The translations under genes and the position numbers were made by a program. This document shows, in pieces, positions 1 through 36,700 of a stretch of 64,000 bases of DNA. Location: assembly GCA_016648135.1 (NCBI GenBank), contig JADDOH010023128.1, forward strand, positions 1-64,000. The letters are read 5' to 3'. The stretch comes from Agrypnia vestita (taxonomy: Eukaryota > Arthropoda > Insecta > Trichoptera > Phryganeidae). The first letter of the stretch is position 1, and each line of letters starts with the position of its first letter. Under the pieces are notes generated by a model. It did no database searches and had not been told where the DNA came from. It saw nothing but the letters and a program-made list of their open reading frames with translations.

Positions 1-523
1 GATGTGCTTTGCTGCAAACCAAGCACACGGATTGAAACCCAAGAAGAAGATGAATCAATTATTAAGGCGGCATATTCACTGCAAATGCATATTTCGGCGT
101 TTTTTTTTACGAAAATGTGGGTTTCTATTATTCGTTTATATCAGAAAGACTGCAATTTTTAGGGGGATAACTTAGATAGAACCATTGTTTTTATATAAAA
201 ATAATAAACTGAACATTATTTACAATAATTAAGAAAATATAAGCCTTTATCGATAGGCCTCGGCCAAAAAATCGTTTTTTGTATCCTAGGCGGCGCTGAT
301 TTTAATGAATATAGTAGGCATAATATATTATAGTATATACTTCATTATCTAAAATGCGTACTAAGGAAATTAAGAAATATTTTATATTAATAAAGTTATA
401 ATGTTTTAAATTTAAATAAAAAATTCACGTTTTTTCTTGATTTTAAAACGCTTCTTATTTATATAAAGAGATGATTTTAAACAGTATATTCTATTTATTC
501 CCGTGTTTTGGGGCTTAACTCAC

Positions 524-1634
524 TTAAGGCGATCGTCTAGCAGAATTAGCAAATTTCGCCATTTTTTCTCATAACTTCTCTTGCGTTTTTATCACATTTT
601 TGTATGGAAATATCTCATTTTAAAATTTATTCATCAGGTTACATATATTTTAAATACGAATATCTTATTAAAATGTCACAAACTAAATTATATAATTGAT
701 TAATAAATTACCAAACCTTCTATGTTTTAAAAATGAAGAAAATTGCTCCACTTTGTGGGCCTTTTATGACTGAATGGCCTGTTGAGATGTGTTTTTCATT
801 CAATAATATTACAAAGTAAACGATTATCTTAAATTTTTTACAATTATAGCAAAATTTGTTAGTTTATTTACTTGCAATTTATGTTTTAAAAACTACTATT
901 TTTTTTAAATATTTTATTTTTTGTGGGTTTTTTCAACTCTTTTTACATGGTTGTCATCTTTTTTACTACAATAGTCAAAAGAATAGATATTATAATTTTA
1001 TAATAAAAACAAAAAAAAAATCAAAATCTTTGTCGACATTCCTGATTTTAGATATTTAATCAAGACGCAACGTATTTATGACACAATTAATAGTGCCTTG
1101 ATTAAATAGCTAAAATCTGAAATCGAGAATAATTTTTTGATTTTTTTTGTATTAATTTTAAAATACTATCTATTCCTTTAATTTATTAAAGAAAAAAAAT
1201 TATAAACTATCTAAAAATGATGAAAAAAAACACACAAAAAATATAAATTATTTAAAAAAAATGTTTTTTAAAACATAAATTGCATGTAAACAAACTAACA
1301 GATTTTGCAATAATTATAATAAATTTAAGATAAACGTTTACTTTGTAATATTATCGAATAAAAAAGACATCTCAACAGGGCATTCAGTCATAAAAAGCCC
1401 ACAAAGTCGAGTAATTTTCTTCATTTTTAAAACATCGAAGGTTTGGTAATTTATTAATCAATTATATAATTTAGTTTCTGACATTTTAATAAGATATCCG
1501 TATTTAAAATATACGTAACCTAATAAATAAATTTTAAAATGAGATATTTCCATACAAAAATGTGATAAAGAACGCAAGAGAAGATGTGAGAAAAAATGGT
1601 GAAATTTGTTCACTCTGCTAGACGATCGCCTTAA
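524..1634. mobile_element. ~1.1-kb fully palindromic fold-back element
   Basis: TTAAGGCGATCGTCTAGCAG at 525 is the inverse of the sequence ending near 1633. The two arms stay complementary almost to the centre: the segments near 857-894 and 1265-1301 match, and an inner GATTTTAGATATTTAATCAAG pairs near 1080-1120. There is no coding potential. A diverged copy is at 10205-10695. Confidence 0.8.
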
Positions 1635-2774
1635 TGTCTGGACTTGGGTATTAAATTGTAAAACAACATCAGAAAATCATATCCTTTCTTTTCAATTTTC
1701 CCGTTTAAATCCCCCCTGAATCATTCACCAATTTCTTCGCCTCTTCCTTCTCAATCAGTACCTACCTAATTATTTCTAATCGCACTACGTAGGTTAACAA
1801 ATAGATGGAGGTGGCATGTAAGTGAATGTTCAGCCTTGAGAAAATATTAATTTTACTTTATTTTCGCTCAACGGGATAGACAACTCTAATGGTGCACCAA
1901 TGAAAATAACGATTATTATTTATGATGTGGCCTGAAAATTCAAAAAAGTTATTACTAGTTGCACAACGACTTTTTCTTTTAATCTAATGTTCAGGTTGCT
2001 AGAAATTTGTCCAACTTTCGCCGGTTTAAAAATTCCTAATGTCTTGTGTAAATTAAGTCTTATTTTCATAAACCTTCCAGATCCCTTGTGTATCTACATC
2101 TTTCTATTAATAGAAAGGTATTTCTATCACGGGATGGTTAAGATTAAAAACAGAGATAAAAACGCATTGCAGAATGTTATAAATAAAATAGTTTCGATCA
2201 AAATTTTAATATTTATGTTTTCCAGATACAAGATAATATTTTATCTTCATCTGGTCATTGGCTAGTAGGTACCTAGGTACATTTGTAATCAACATTATAG
2301 ATTATACAAAAATTTGTTTCTTTTATCATGAATATTCACTTATGCATTTTTGTAGTGTAGTAACAGTGGTTCAGCGAGCTTGACGTGTTTAATGTGTCAG
2401 TTGGTAGTCAGAAAGTTTGTAAGCCTTCAGAATTTGTTTGTATTGAGGTACCTGATCTATATTAAATCTAAATATATAAAAAAAAAACTGCTTGTCTGTC
2501 TTCTCTGTATTCAATTGTACACTCTTTGACTGACCTAAAGTAAATGTTCACAGTTTCTCTTCAGGACCCTGCGCAATACACAGACCCTATCCCCCTCCCG
2601 CGATCAGATATTGTGGGATCCGCGACGTTGGTCGGACAGATGAGATAAACGCGGCAGGCTACCCAGAAAACACATTGCCACAGAAGTTTCTGAAAACATA
2701 CGGATTTCCTTTATCAAGCACTTATCCTATTTTTGACTAACTAAGAACGCCACATTCTTTTATCGTGGTACACC

Positions 2775-2825
2775 AATTTTCCTTCCACCATCTTCCTTCC
2801 ACCATCTTCCTTCCAGCATCTTTTC
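2775..2825. repeat. short tandem repeat (TTCCTTCCACCATC)n
   Basis: Three imperfect copies of CTTCCTTCCACCAT in a row. Confidence 0.7.
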
Positions 2826-3113
2826 ATGCACGCTATTCGATTGTTGAAGAGGGGCTAATCTCCAATATTTGGTTTATCTGTTCCTGTTGGCTTTAACACT
2901 TCCCCCACACATTTTCTTTACCATCTCTCGCTCATAAATATTTTTTTAAATTTTATTTTTTAACAATCAGACCGTCAACAGGTCATTGATGACCCTAATA
3001 GATGGTCCTATAGTGACATCAGAGTACAAAGTATAAATATTTTGTGAACATTTTGAATATGATATATCTAATTACACAATACACTTTTTACGATAAACAA
3101 ACAATAAACAAGA

Positions 3114-3310
3114 AGGTAAGAAGAAGAAGAAGAAGGAAGAAGGAAGAATGAAGAATGGATAAGAATGAAGGAATAATAATGAATTAATAATGAATAACTA
3201 ATTAATAATTAATAATTTACGAATTAATAATTAATAATTAATAATTAATAATTAATAATTAATAAATAATCAATAATAAATAATAAATAATAATAATGAC
3301 TTAATGATTA
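3114..3310. repeat. simple repeats: GAA tract and AATAATT tandem array
   Basis: AGAAGAAGAAGAAGAAGG at 3118 grades into repeated AATTAATAATTAATAATT units to about 3290. Confidence 0.85.
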
Positions 3311-5274
3311 AATAAATTGTAAGTAATATTCAGAAAAAATATCGCAAATCAATAAATACAATTTGGGAATAAGTTCTTGATTAGCAAGTTTTTAGATAAT
3401 ACACAATACAGTTTTTATAAATAAATATTACATTAATAATAAAAAAATGTCCTTATAATAAATTCATTATTATACTCAGGTGGTTTTTGCAGCGCGCGTT
3501 TGCTATGTGAGATGTCAATCAAAAAATAAGTAGGTACGCTCTGAAAAGTAAACAAAAAGATAAATATGTTGTAGGTCGACCGATAATGTGCATGAAATGC
3601 GTATTGTTATATAGATTAAATAATGCGATGAATTGTAAATGTATCTAATATTTTTTTACCCAAACTGTAAAGTCTTAATTTTTTTTTACATTTACATGTT
3701 TTAAATACACATAGATGGGTAGATGGGTATATGAATTGCATCGTGCTTGCTAGTTACAAATGATGCAAAAAAATATCCGGGATTTCTCTCCCAATTTTGG
3801 GACGCTCTCGGAATAATACGACTTTGATGGTTACAGGACTTTATACACAGTGTTAGTTTAAACCTCAGCCATATAAACCATTATATACCCCTCTCCGCCT
3901 ATTTGTTAACCTACGCTACCAAATTACATTTCATTTATCTGGTACAAAACAATCAATTTGCATATTTACCGTTTATCATTTAGAACTACTATACGTGGCG
4001 GTACCTCTCCGATCCTGCGCCAAGTACCTGCTAAGGACAGCCGTAGCGGTTGCAGTTTTGTTTATGTTAACATAAACAAACCGCTGCGCTAGTAAACAAA
4101 CGGGAATAAAGGAAGTCATGCTCGGGAGGCTTGTGACACTGTCAGGATCCCCTCAGTCTACGAGAGAGATCCACGTCTCGCAGTTCAGTTCTGGCGTCTC
4201 AGACGCAATCTCTCAAGCTCATTTTATTCTGGTACTGGTCAACATTTGCAGCCAAATCTCACTCCTTTGTACTGTACCGAATCCAGTCTCATTTTGTACT
4301 GATTAAAAAAAGAAATGACTCATATAAAACCCGAAAATTCTTTATTGAAACTTAGTTTCATCTGACAAGTTTTTGAAAACTTCCATTAAGTTCTGGTCTA
4401 ATACCGAATATGATCCTCACTACCGAAAACTTCATCACGCATTTTTTGCTTCATACCTATCACATCCAATTGCCTATTATCAAAGCTTTTTAATAATATC
4501 GGTTGCATTTTTAACGCTATATTTCCAAACAAAACTTTTACACTTTGCCTCAAATTACACAAAAACTCGCTCCCGAATCTACCAAAAGCTGTAAATTTAC
4601 TTCATACATATTATTTCATACACAACATTTTCCCGTATAATCCTGTGTTTTCGACTTAATTCGAGTTCTTTCCAATATCTGCTATATTGTTCGAAATACC
4701 GATCGTATGTTGTTCTTATTATTTTAGACTCTCGTGATATTACTTAATTACACATCTTAGAATATGAAAAAATAAATGGTACCCATAGTTTGATACTGTG
4801 GTTTATTCAATCTAATACAGGTGAAATAGTTAATGTTCATGTTTAGGACAATAACTCTACTTAATTTGGAAAAAATATGGTAAGGTTACGTAAGATTATT
4901 CTGTGGTATTTTCTTTTGGTTTTTATTATCGTCAATAATGGTTTCGGCAGGTGATTATTTCACAAATGTCTTGTGCGAGGTAAGATTTCTATTCGATCTT
5001 TCATTTTGTTTTTGTTTCGATCTTTGATGTGGTTGGTCCAACGGGTAGATGACCTTTCCCTTCTTCACATGACTCACCACAACAACTACCTTCATCACAA
5101 CAACTATGTCACAAAATGTCCAAAATCTTGACAGATTCGCCTCAGGTAAAATTGATAAGCACAGAGGTGCATTTTTTAAAAATTTTTATTATTCTTTTAA
5201 TATTTTCTTTTTTTATGGTTGATTATTTTCTTTTCCTATATATTTTGTAAATTTTTTTAATGTTATTTTATTTT

Positions 5275-5445
5275 AGATACTTATATTATTTTTCCAATCA
5301 ATTGACGAAATTATATTTATATGGGAAAGTAGGCTTGGAAGTTTTTGGGTGTTTATAGAGCTTACGACCTATCGTATGGCTGGCTTAAGTGATCACTTTA
5401 CACAATGTAACGTTCACCATTTCCACCCATGATAGAATACCATGT
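5275..5445. repeat. half-copy of the 8314-8680 palindromic MITE
   Basis: Contains TATATTTATATGGGAAAGTAG, GACCTATCGTATGG, CTTAAGTGATCACTTTACAC and CCATTTCCACCCATGATAGA in the same order as the left half of 8314-8680. Confidence 0.7.
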
Positions 5446-5935
5446 CAATTAAATTTTTGGAAGTTGTATATATTTAAATTATACAAAATATTCTGTATAT
5501 GTGTTGCAACAACCCTTAGCGCAACCGGCATCCAAAGCTTTTTTATTCCCCTTAAAAATGACCATAGATGTCACTAATGAGATATCTATTTATGATTTTT
5601 TTGGAATTTTTTTAGCAATATCCTTTATATGTGTAATGAGATTCTTCCGAATTATTAGCATGTTATTTTTTTCTTATTGCACCCCAGAGATAGTGACGTG
5701 GTTCGTACGGACTCCAAACCGCGCCGCACGAGTGCTCTTGCTTAGTTTGCGACAACGAGGAGACTGCTGAAATGCTATTATTATTCCGATTTGGATAGCG
5801 AAAATATAGGGCTGATATGGATACTTTGGCTCGTAGAACGGCCCTGAGTTTGGCGGATCACACTTGCACATTATTTGTCAAGACTGGCAGTGAAATGATT
5901 TATTTTGTTTCAGGTCCTGACCATTTCATTGGACC

Positions 5936-30403
<24,468 letters not shown>

Positions 30404-31318
30404 AAAGTAATTTCTGTAAAATACATAATGTATTTTCCCCAAAGAGAAAGGTTGATAATACTCTCTTAATAGATAGGTAGATGAAATAGATAGTAGTAGT
30501 AAATAGATAGAAGGAAGTAGATATGAGGGGTATAACAGCAAAGACAGCAATATCCAAAACGTTTTGAATGCAGTCACCGAGAATTACTAAACTGTACTGA
30601 ATTCGAGATTTTATAAGAAATATAGCACTATCTATCATCAAAATCATATTTCCGAATCACTGTTAAAAGGAAAGGCATTAATATTCACTTCAGCTACTAA
30701 AACTTCAAGGGTTTAATATGTTCTGTTATCACATGACAAAAGGTCACTTCATACTAAAGTAAGAGTTGAAATCTATTTTAGACTGAAACATCATAGCAAA
30801 GATAGGAATATCCAATCATACATAGCAAAAGTAGCAATATCCAATATTTGGTAGCAAACACAGCTATATCCATCTTTAAAAGTCAAGTAATTATTTACAC
30901 ACACATTAAAAATGATAACCGAGGTGGCAATTGTACGTAGAAACTAATTTCCAATAAAATGTAGGTTTCGAAGATTCCAGAGAAATTTCTTCGAGTAGTG
31001 ACAGGTTTCTTGTGTTTATCTCAGAAACACCTCAGTGGGATATTGCTGCCTGTGCTTTTATACCCTTTATATATCAGGCTTATAAAAAAATTCGCAGTGA
31101 TCGAATTGTTACCAAAACATATCTTGGCACATCAAAATTTTAATAACTAGTAAAATATTTATTATTAATTAAGATAAATTATAGAAGTCTCTCAGAGACA
31201 AAGCTATTAATATGGGAAACAAGTGTAGAAATCTTTATAGGTCTTTATAAATTTTTGTGTTCTCATAAAGTTAATATTTGTTAATTGATTAATTAAAATA
31301 AATAAGTAGGTAATAAGA

Positions 31319-31435
31319 ATGTTTTAGGTTTTCACAGCCACTCAGAATCTTCTGGTTTGTGTCTTCTGGGGTATTATGCCGTGTTTTTACGAGCTTTCTG
31401 GCCGACGTTTCAGATCCCATTGCATTGAGTATGGT
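31319..31435. repeat. hammerhead-like element, copy 3 (one arm)
   Basis: AGGTTTTCACAGCCACTCAG, TCTTCTGGGGTATTATGCCG, and on the minus strand GGGATCTGAAACGTCGGCC (31402-31420). The second arm and CTGATGA are missing. Confidence 0.6.
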
Positions 31436-31874
31436 GTCTACCATTCCAGTTAACCGAGACTTAAAGCTCTCGAAAATACAGAGGCACCGTGATGTGTGTC
31501 GCCTTGTACATCAACCAATACAATTTAAATTATACTCTTTCAGAGAAATGGAGTCGATACAGTTCACACAAAAGGGATGCTTTGTGCAAGAATATCAACA
31601 TATTGTATTTGTTTATTGAAATCTTTCATATAATAGAACATATTAATTTAATTTCGCTTAATATCGCCGTTTTCGCGCCTCAAGGGCGCTTCACACTAAA
31701 AATTTATATAACAAAACAACTAAGTGGTTTATATTTATTTATTAGTGGCTTGTGATTAAGTAAGATTTATAAGTGGTTAGTTATATTATATATAACTAGT
31801 CACTAATGAAAATCTTATTTTGCATTACTTGTGCACTAGACGACAAGCAAAAAAATGAAATTAATGTTTAAAAC

Positions 31875-32529
31875 CAGTGGTGTGCTGCTATTGGTTCGCA
31901 CCGGTTCGAGAGAGGTAATAATTTTGGTTCGGAGAGCTGGTTCTTCAAATATGGGTTTTTTAAATTATCATTATGGGGTTGTTAAAGGCATGTGGAAATA
32001 CCTATGTGTGGTGTTAATACGAAAATTTACAATCTAATTAATACTTTTGAATTGAGTAGGTACCTGTAAATTAGATGAAATTGTCAATATGAGGATTCTT
32101 CAATAACTTCAAAATAAAAGTAAATGATTTCAGAGTTTATATCTATAATATTTTAAGAGATAATGACTATGAACTTCCTGAAATGGTCAGAAAAGCTAAA
32201 AATATTACTCATACAATTTTCAGGCAAAAATTAAGTATTCGACATATATCAGACTTAAAGACCATTAATTTGATAGGTTTGCTGTTGACTTCTTGGGATT
32301 CAATACCATTTATTAAATCATGACTCAGTAGATGACAGACAATAATAATTATCACACAGTAGATGATAGACAATAATAAGACCTGTCACTGTTAAAATCG
32401 ATACACGATGAAATGAATTTATGTTATGTATAAATTATGCAATATATAATTTTTTTAATTTCAAAAAAATTATACAAAAATTGGGGGTTGGTGTGAGCCG
32501 GTTGATAAAATTTTAGGAGCACATCACTG
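31875..32529. mobile_element. hAT-like non-autonomous element
   Basis: Starts CAGTGGTGTGCT and ends AGCACATCACTG, imperfect inverted termini. Flanks are TTTAAAAC and GTTAAAAC, an imperfect 8-bp duplication as hAT elements make. The interior is AT-rich without a recognisable transposase. Confidence 0.65.
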
Positions 32530-33228
32530 GTTAAAACTATACATACATAGTTGAGAGTGCCTGGAAGAGTTAGGTATTTTGCAGTGCATACTAGGAGTAG
32601 AAAACATTTGGTAGTTTTATAACGGCCTGATTCTACAGGTTTTTATATGATTATCTAAATAAGTGTGTCTTTAGATGTTTTTTGAAGATTTAATATCTAA
32701 GCCTAATTGAATTGTTTTAATATTTTTCACAGAGCTATGAAAGAAAGCAGAACTAAAAGAAGAATTTTTGATAGATTTCCCAACATGCATTTTATAATTT
32801 TGTATTACATATTATGAACGCCTTTAACAAATTTTGCAAATGTGTATTTTTTATTGTATATGATTTGAAAGTTACCTAACCACATCGATCTCGCTTGAAA
32901 AATATATATTGTGACAGGTAATCGCAGATTGCAGTACATATATTGCAATATATAATAATATAATATTTATTATAATAATAGTATTTCAAAGAATATGTAT
33001 TTTTGGAGGTTTCTTGTGCTAAAATGAATGAAAGAAAATAAATATGTAAAATGTAAATTGTTTTTATTTTTCACAAAACAATACAACTGGAGATAAGCAA
33101 CATAATTATGTAAGCAACTCACAATTAACCACTGGCAACAATCAATACATATCAATGAAGCTATGTTTAAAAACATGTGCTTCCGATATGTTATGTATTA
33201 TGTTGTTATTTTTCTTCTGGTTAATTCT
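32530..33228. other. AT-rich spacer before unit A
   Basis: No gene, terminal repeat or simple array recognised; short A/T runs only. Confidence 0.5.
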
Positions 33229-33741
33229 ATTCTAATGTTCTCATTCACAATCTTGCAAATATTTAATTTTCCTAATCATTTTAACTATTGTTGTTGGTTG
33301 GGTTTTTATGATGGATTGATTAATATCATGGGATAGACCAACCCTTGTTGTTCCATCTTGATATTGATTTGTAATCCAAAGACCTTTCATAAATGACATG
33401 AATGTGGATGAGGCGAGAGTTGTATGTCAGGATAGAGGAGTGTGGCGCTCTATCCTCTCTGCCTAACCCCACGGAGAAACGGCGTGATGGTAAGTAAGTA
33501 AAATGTTTTTACATTTTTAAATGTTGAACAGTAATTCTGAGGACTTTGAGACATGATAAAATATTCATAATCAAACAAATTTCAGAAATTTTTTGATAAT
33601 GGAATCAATAGATAAGGCAAGCAAAGAGGTAATTCAATAGATACATATGTACATCAGTGTCAGTGGGCGTAGTCTGTGCTGAAAAATTATTAAAAATAGA
33701 AGAAGGTGCAACGGACCAATCAGTGGGGGTAATTGTTGAAA

Positions 33742-36700
33742 ATGGATGAAGATGCACTAGACCAATCAGAAAAAATAACTGCATGCCTGATAACTAATGG
33801 AAGGTTAGTCATTAATACACTATGTGCCAGCCACTATAGATCAGTTAGCAATATTTGTTAAAATCGAATATCAAGTTTACACAACACATGCTGCTGTGAG
33901 AGTTAATTATATTATACAGAAGTAAACTAGTATGTAGTACATTATTGTTTCTTTATGAGTGCTATCATCAAAATGATAGCAATGTTATGTTTTACATTTA
34001 TAGAGTTTAATGTTTCCCCATAGAAAAATTAAACTGTAAAATTTTAGTGATTAGGATATGATTGTTAGTCAAATGCTCTGAGCACACCGACACTTTAGGT
34101 CTGGTTGGTTGGAACAAAACATGATCTGTAAAACATTGAACTTTCCTACGATAATTTATTATGACCACCTCCAAATTTTATTGAATTTTTTTATTATTAA
34201 CTTGGACATAATAAAATAAAATACTAGAATCGTGCTTAGCATTTAATATACGTACTCATATTTAGGTAAAATGGTAAATATTTGTAATAGTAGAATAAAA
34301 GAAGAATGCCTTAGTCAGTACTTTGAAATAAGCGCTACTGAAAAAAAATTCAGCGAAATAAGATATGTACTTATTGCATAGTATTCCTATCACAATTATT
34401 ATTATACAGATTTTAATTTCACATTTTACAGATTTTAATTTATCATAATATTCTGTCAATTACATGTATAATTTCACTTATTTTTATAGATATGTATTAA
34501 TGTACAATGAGGGCGGACCCACCACATACCACCCAGAACTGTTTTCTATATACGTATATCGGTCCTGCTCATTTGCCGCCTGTTTGACATTCTTAATGGC
34601 AAACGTTGTGCAACCTCACTAAATACAGCGGGGCCACACACACAGTAGACCACACATATATCGCCCTCATTGTCTCCGGCATCTTGTATTTATGTACAAC
34701 TCATTTTTCACTGACACCCTGGCATAAGTAAAAATAATTTCTCAGAATTCACACATTACCTTCTAGTGACATCATGGCTACATATTATTAGGTGTACCCA
34801 TGGTGTACCCATAAGTAATCAATTATTTAAGTGGCAACAAAAAAATAATTTTACTAGGACCTTTTGCCATCTTGTTGGTTCTCCATACACATCACAAATT
34901 TTCTTTGTTGCAACCGTTGCTAATGCAGTGTTAATACACTCGATAGAAAATGAAACAGCATGCAATGACGTTAATGTTTCACTTAGGGGAACGGAGGGTA
35001 TTCCCGTACAGTGGCTAATTCCGTTCACATGGTTTTAGCCAAATGCACAACAGTAAAAAACACCTGCCCTTATCTAGCGTTAGCCTTTACCATTCCCAAT
35101 GCTTCAGACAGCAACACACGCCATTTGACCGGTGATCGTTATCTAGAGAGCGTGTTTGACATTTTGCACTGTTTGTTTACGGAAATCATCGGTTGATTTT
35201 TAAGCATTTATCACAGTTACTTTATAAAATAATATTGATTTTGGCGATCTTTAATAGCTTAACATTAGACCTAATGTGCTTAGCATTCAAAATTCCACTT
35301 TTTATACAATTTTTTGTCAAAAATATTTATGTTTCCGGGTTTCGGGTAATACCGTAACACAGTCATGAAAACATAGAAAAGAAGCCAAAAAGAAGCTATA
35401 AATGAAGAATCTTATAAACGAAAGATTTTTAACTCTTCCAAAACCGATTTTGATGATGATATTACAGCAGTGGTTCTTCATAACGATGACGATAATGATG
35501 GAGTGTACTACGATGAAGGACTTATAGATGAAGGACTTATAGACTTAGGATGAAGGTGTAGCTAATGAAGTATGCACTATTTGTGGAGAATTTGACAAGA
35601 ATAATAAACTCGTGTATCGTTGCATAACCTGTGCTCAATGGGTGCAAGCACTATGACCAAAGACATTCCAGATGGTTACAAATTAATGTATGTAATTAGA
35701 CTACCGCTGTACGGTATTAACCGAAGTATTCGGGTATTACTGTACATTCCACTTTTTAAATATTTTAAATAAAAGTACCTATTTTAAAGACATTATCATA
35801 AAACCAATTAAAATGGCTGTGGAACTATATCTCATTGAACGTTTAATGTTTTATAGTTATCACATAATTTCAACCTAAATTTAGGTGAATGGGAATATTC
35901 TCCTCTCCCCTAGTTGACTGTCCGCCATTTTACAACAGAGTAATAAATTTTTTAAAATTATATTGTGTATAAAATACGTCTTTACACTTTCACTTTACTG
36001 AGCTTGCCTAAAGCAAACATTCCATACCAAAGATTACTTATGGGTACACCTATTATATGTATAAAAAAGAAAATGGCATTGAAATAATACACATAAATAA
36101 TAGAGGATATAAAAAAGAATATCTAAGTAACATACTAACTAACTAACCACCATGCCGTTCCTCAGAAGGGGTAGGCAGAGAGGGTATAACACCACACTCT
36201 TATGTCCCTAGCACATCAGTTTTGTTTTATATCCTTTTACACATCTTCTCAAGCATTCGTTCCAGGAATTGTTCCACATCTTGTTGCCTCAATTTGCCTC
36301 CAGTAAGATTATTTGCTTCATTTTACAGAGCTTCAAAGGCATCCAAAGCAGCTGGTGAGAATGGAAGTCCTCAGGAAAATCTTAATCTCTACTACGAATT
36401 CAAAGATGGAAAAAAACAAATAGCGATGATATTCAACCATATGGAATTTGAGCTAACTGGAGGATCTGGAGAACTGGAGAAGAGAACAGGAACAGAAAAA
36501 GATGGTGAAAATATAAAAAAGTGTTTGCAGTCGTTGGGATTTGACGACCCCTTGTACATCGTTGATCCTACCAAAGGTGATATAGAGGACGCGATTCAAA
36601 ATGGTTAGAAAGCATTTATGACCATACAACCAAAAGGAAGCATATAATCAAATATAATAATAACAAAGTCTATTCTTCTGTGGCTCTTTTTTTTGTATAA

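Larger units (their letters stand above)
1640..5270. other. intergenic DNA upstream of the ABCC gene
   Basis: AT-rich with simple repeats (2775-2825, 3114-3310) and no reading frame I would defend; the longest, 1987-2265 and 4373-4594, lack motifs and look like chance frames. The ABCC promoter and a 5' non-coding exon probably lie between here and 5923, but no specific element is identifiable. Confidence 0.5.

Noticed and set aside
856..1059. 67-codon open frame on the + strand
   Set aside because: Lies inside the palindromic element, composition is Phe/Lys/Ile from AT-rich DNA, no motif.
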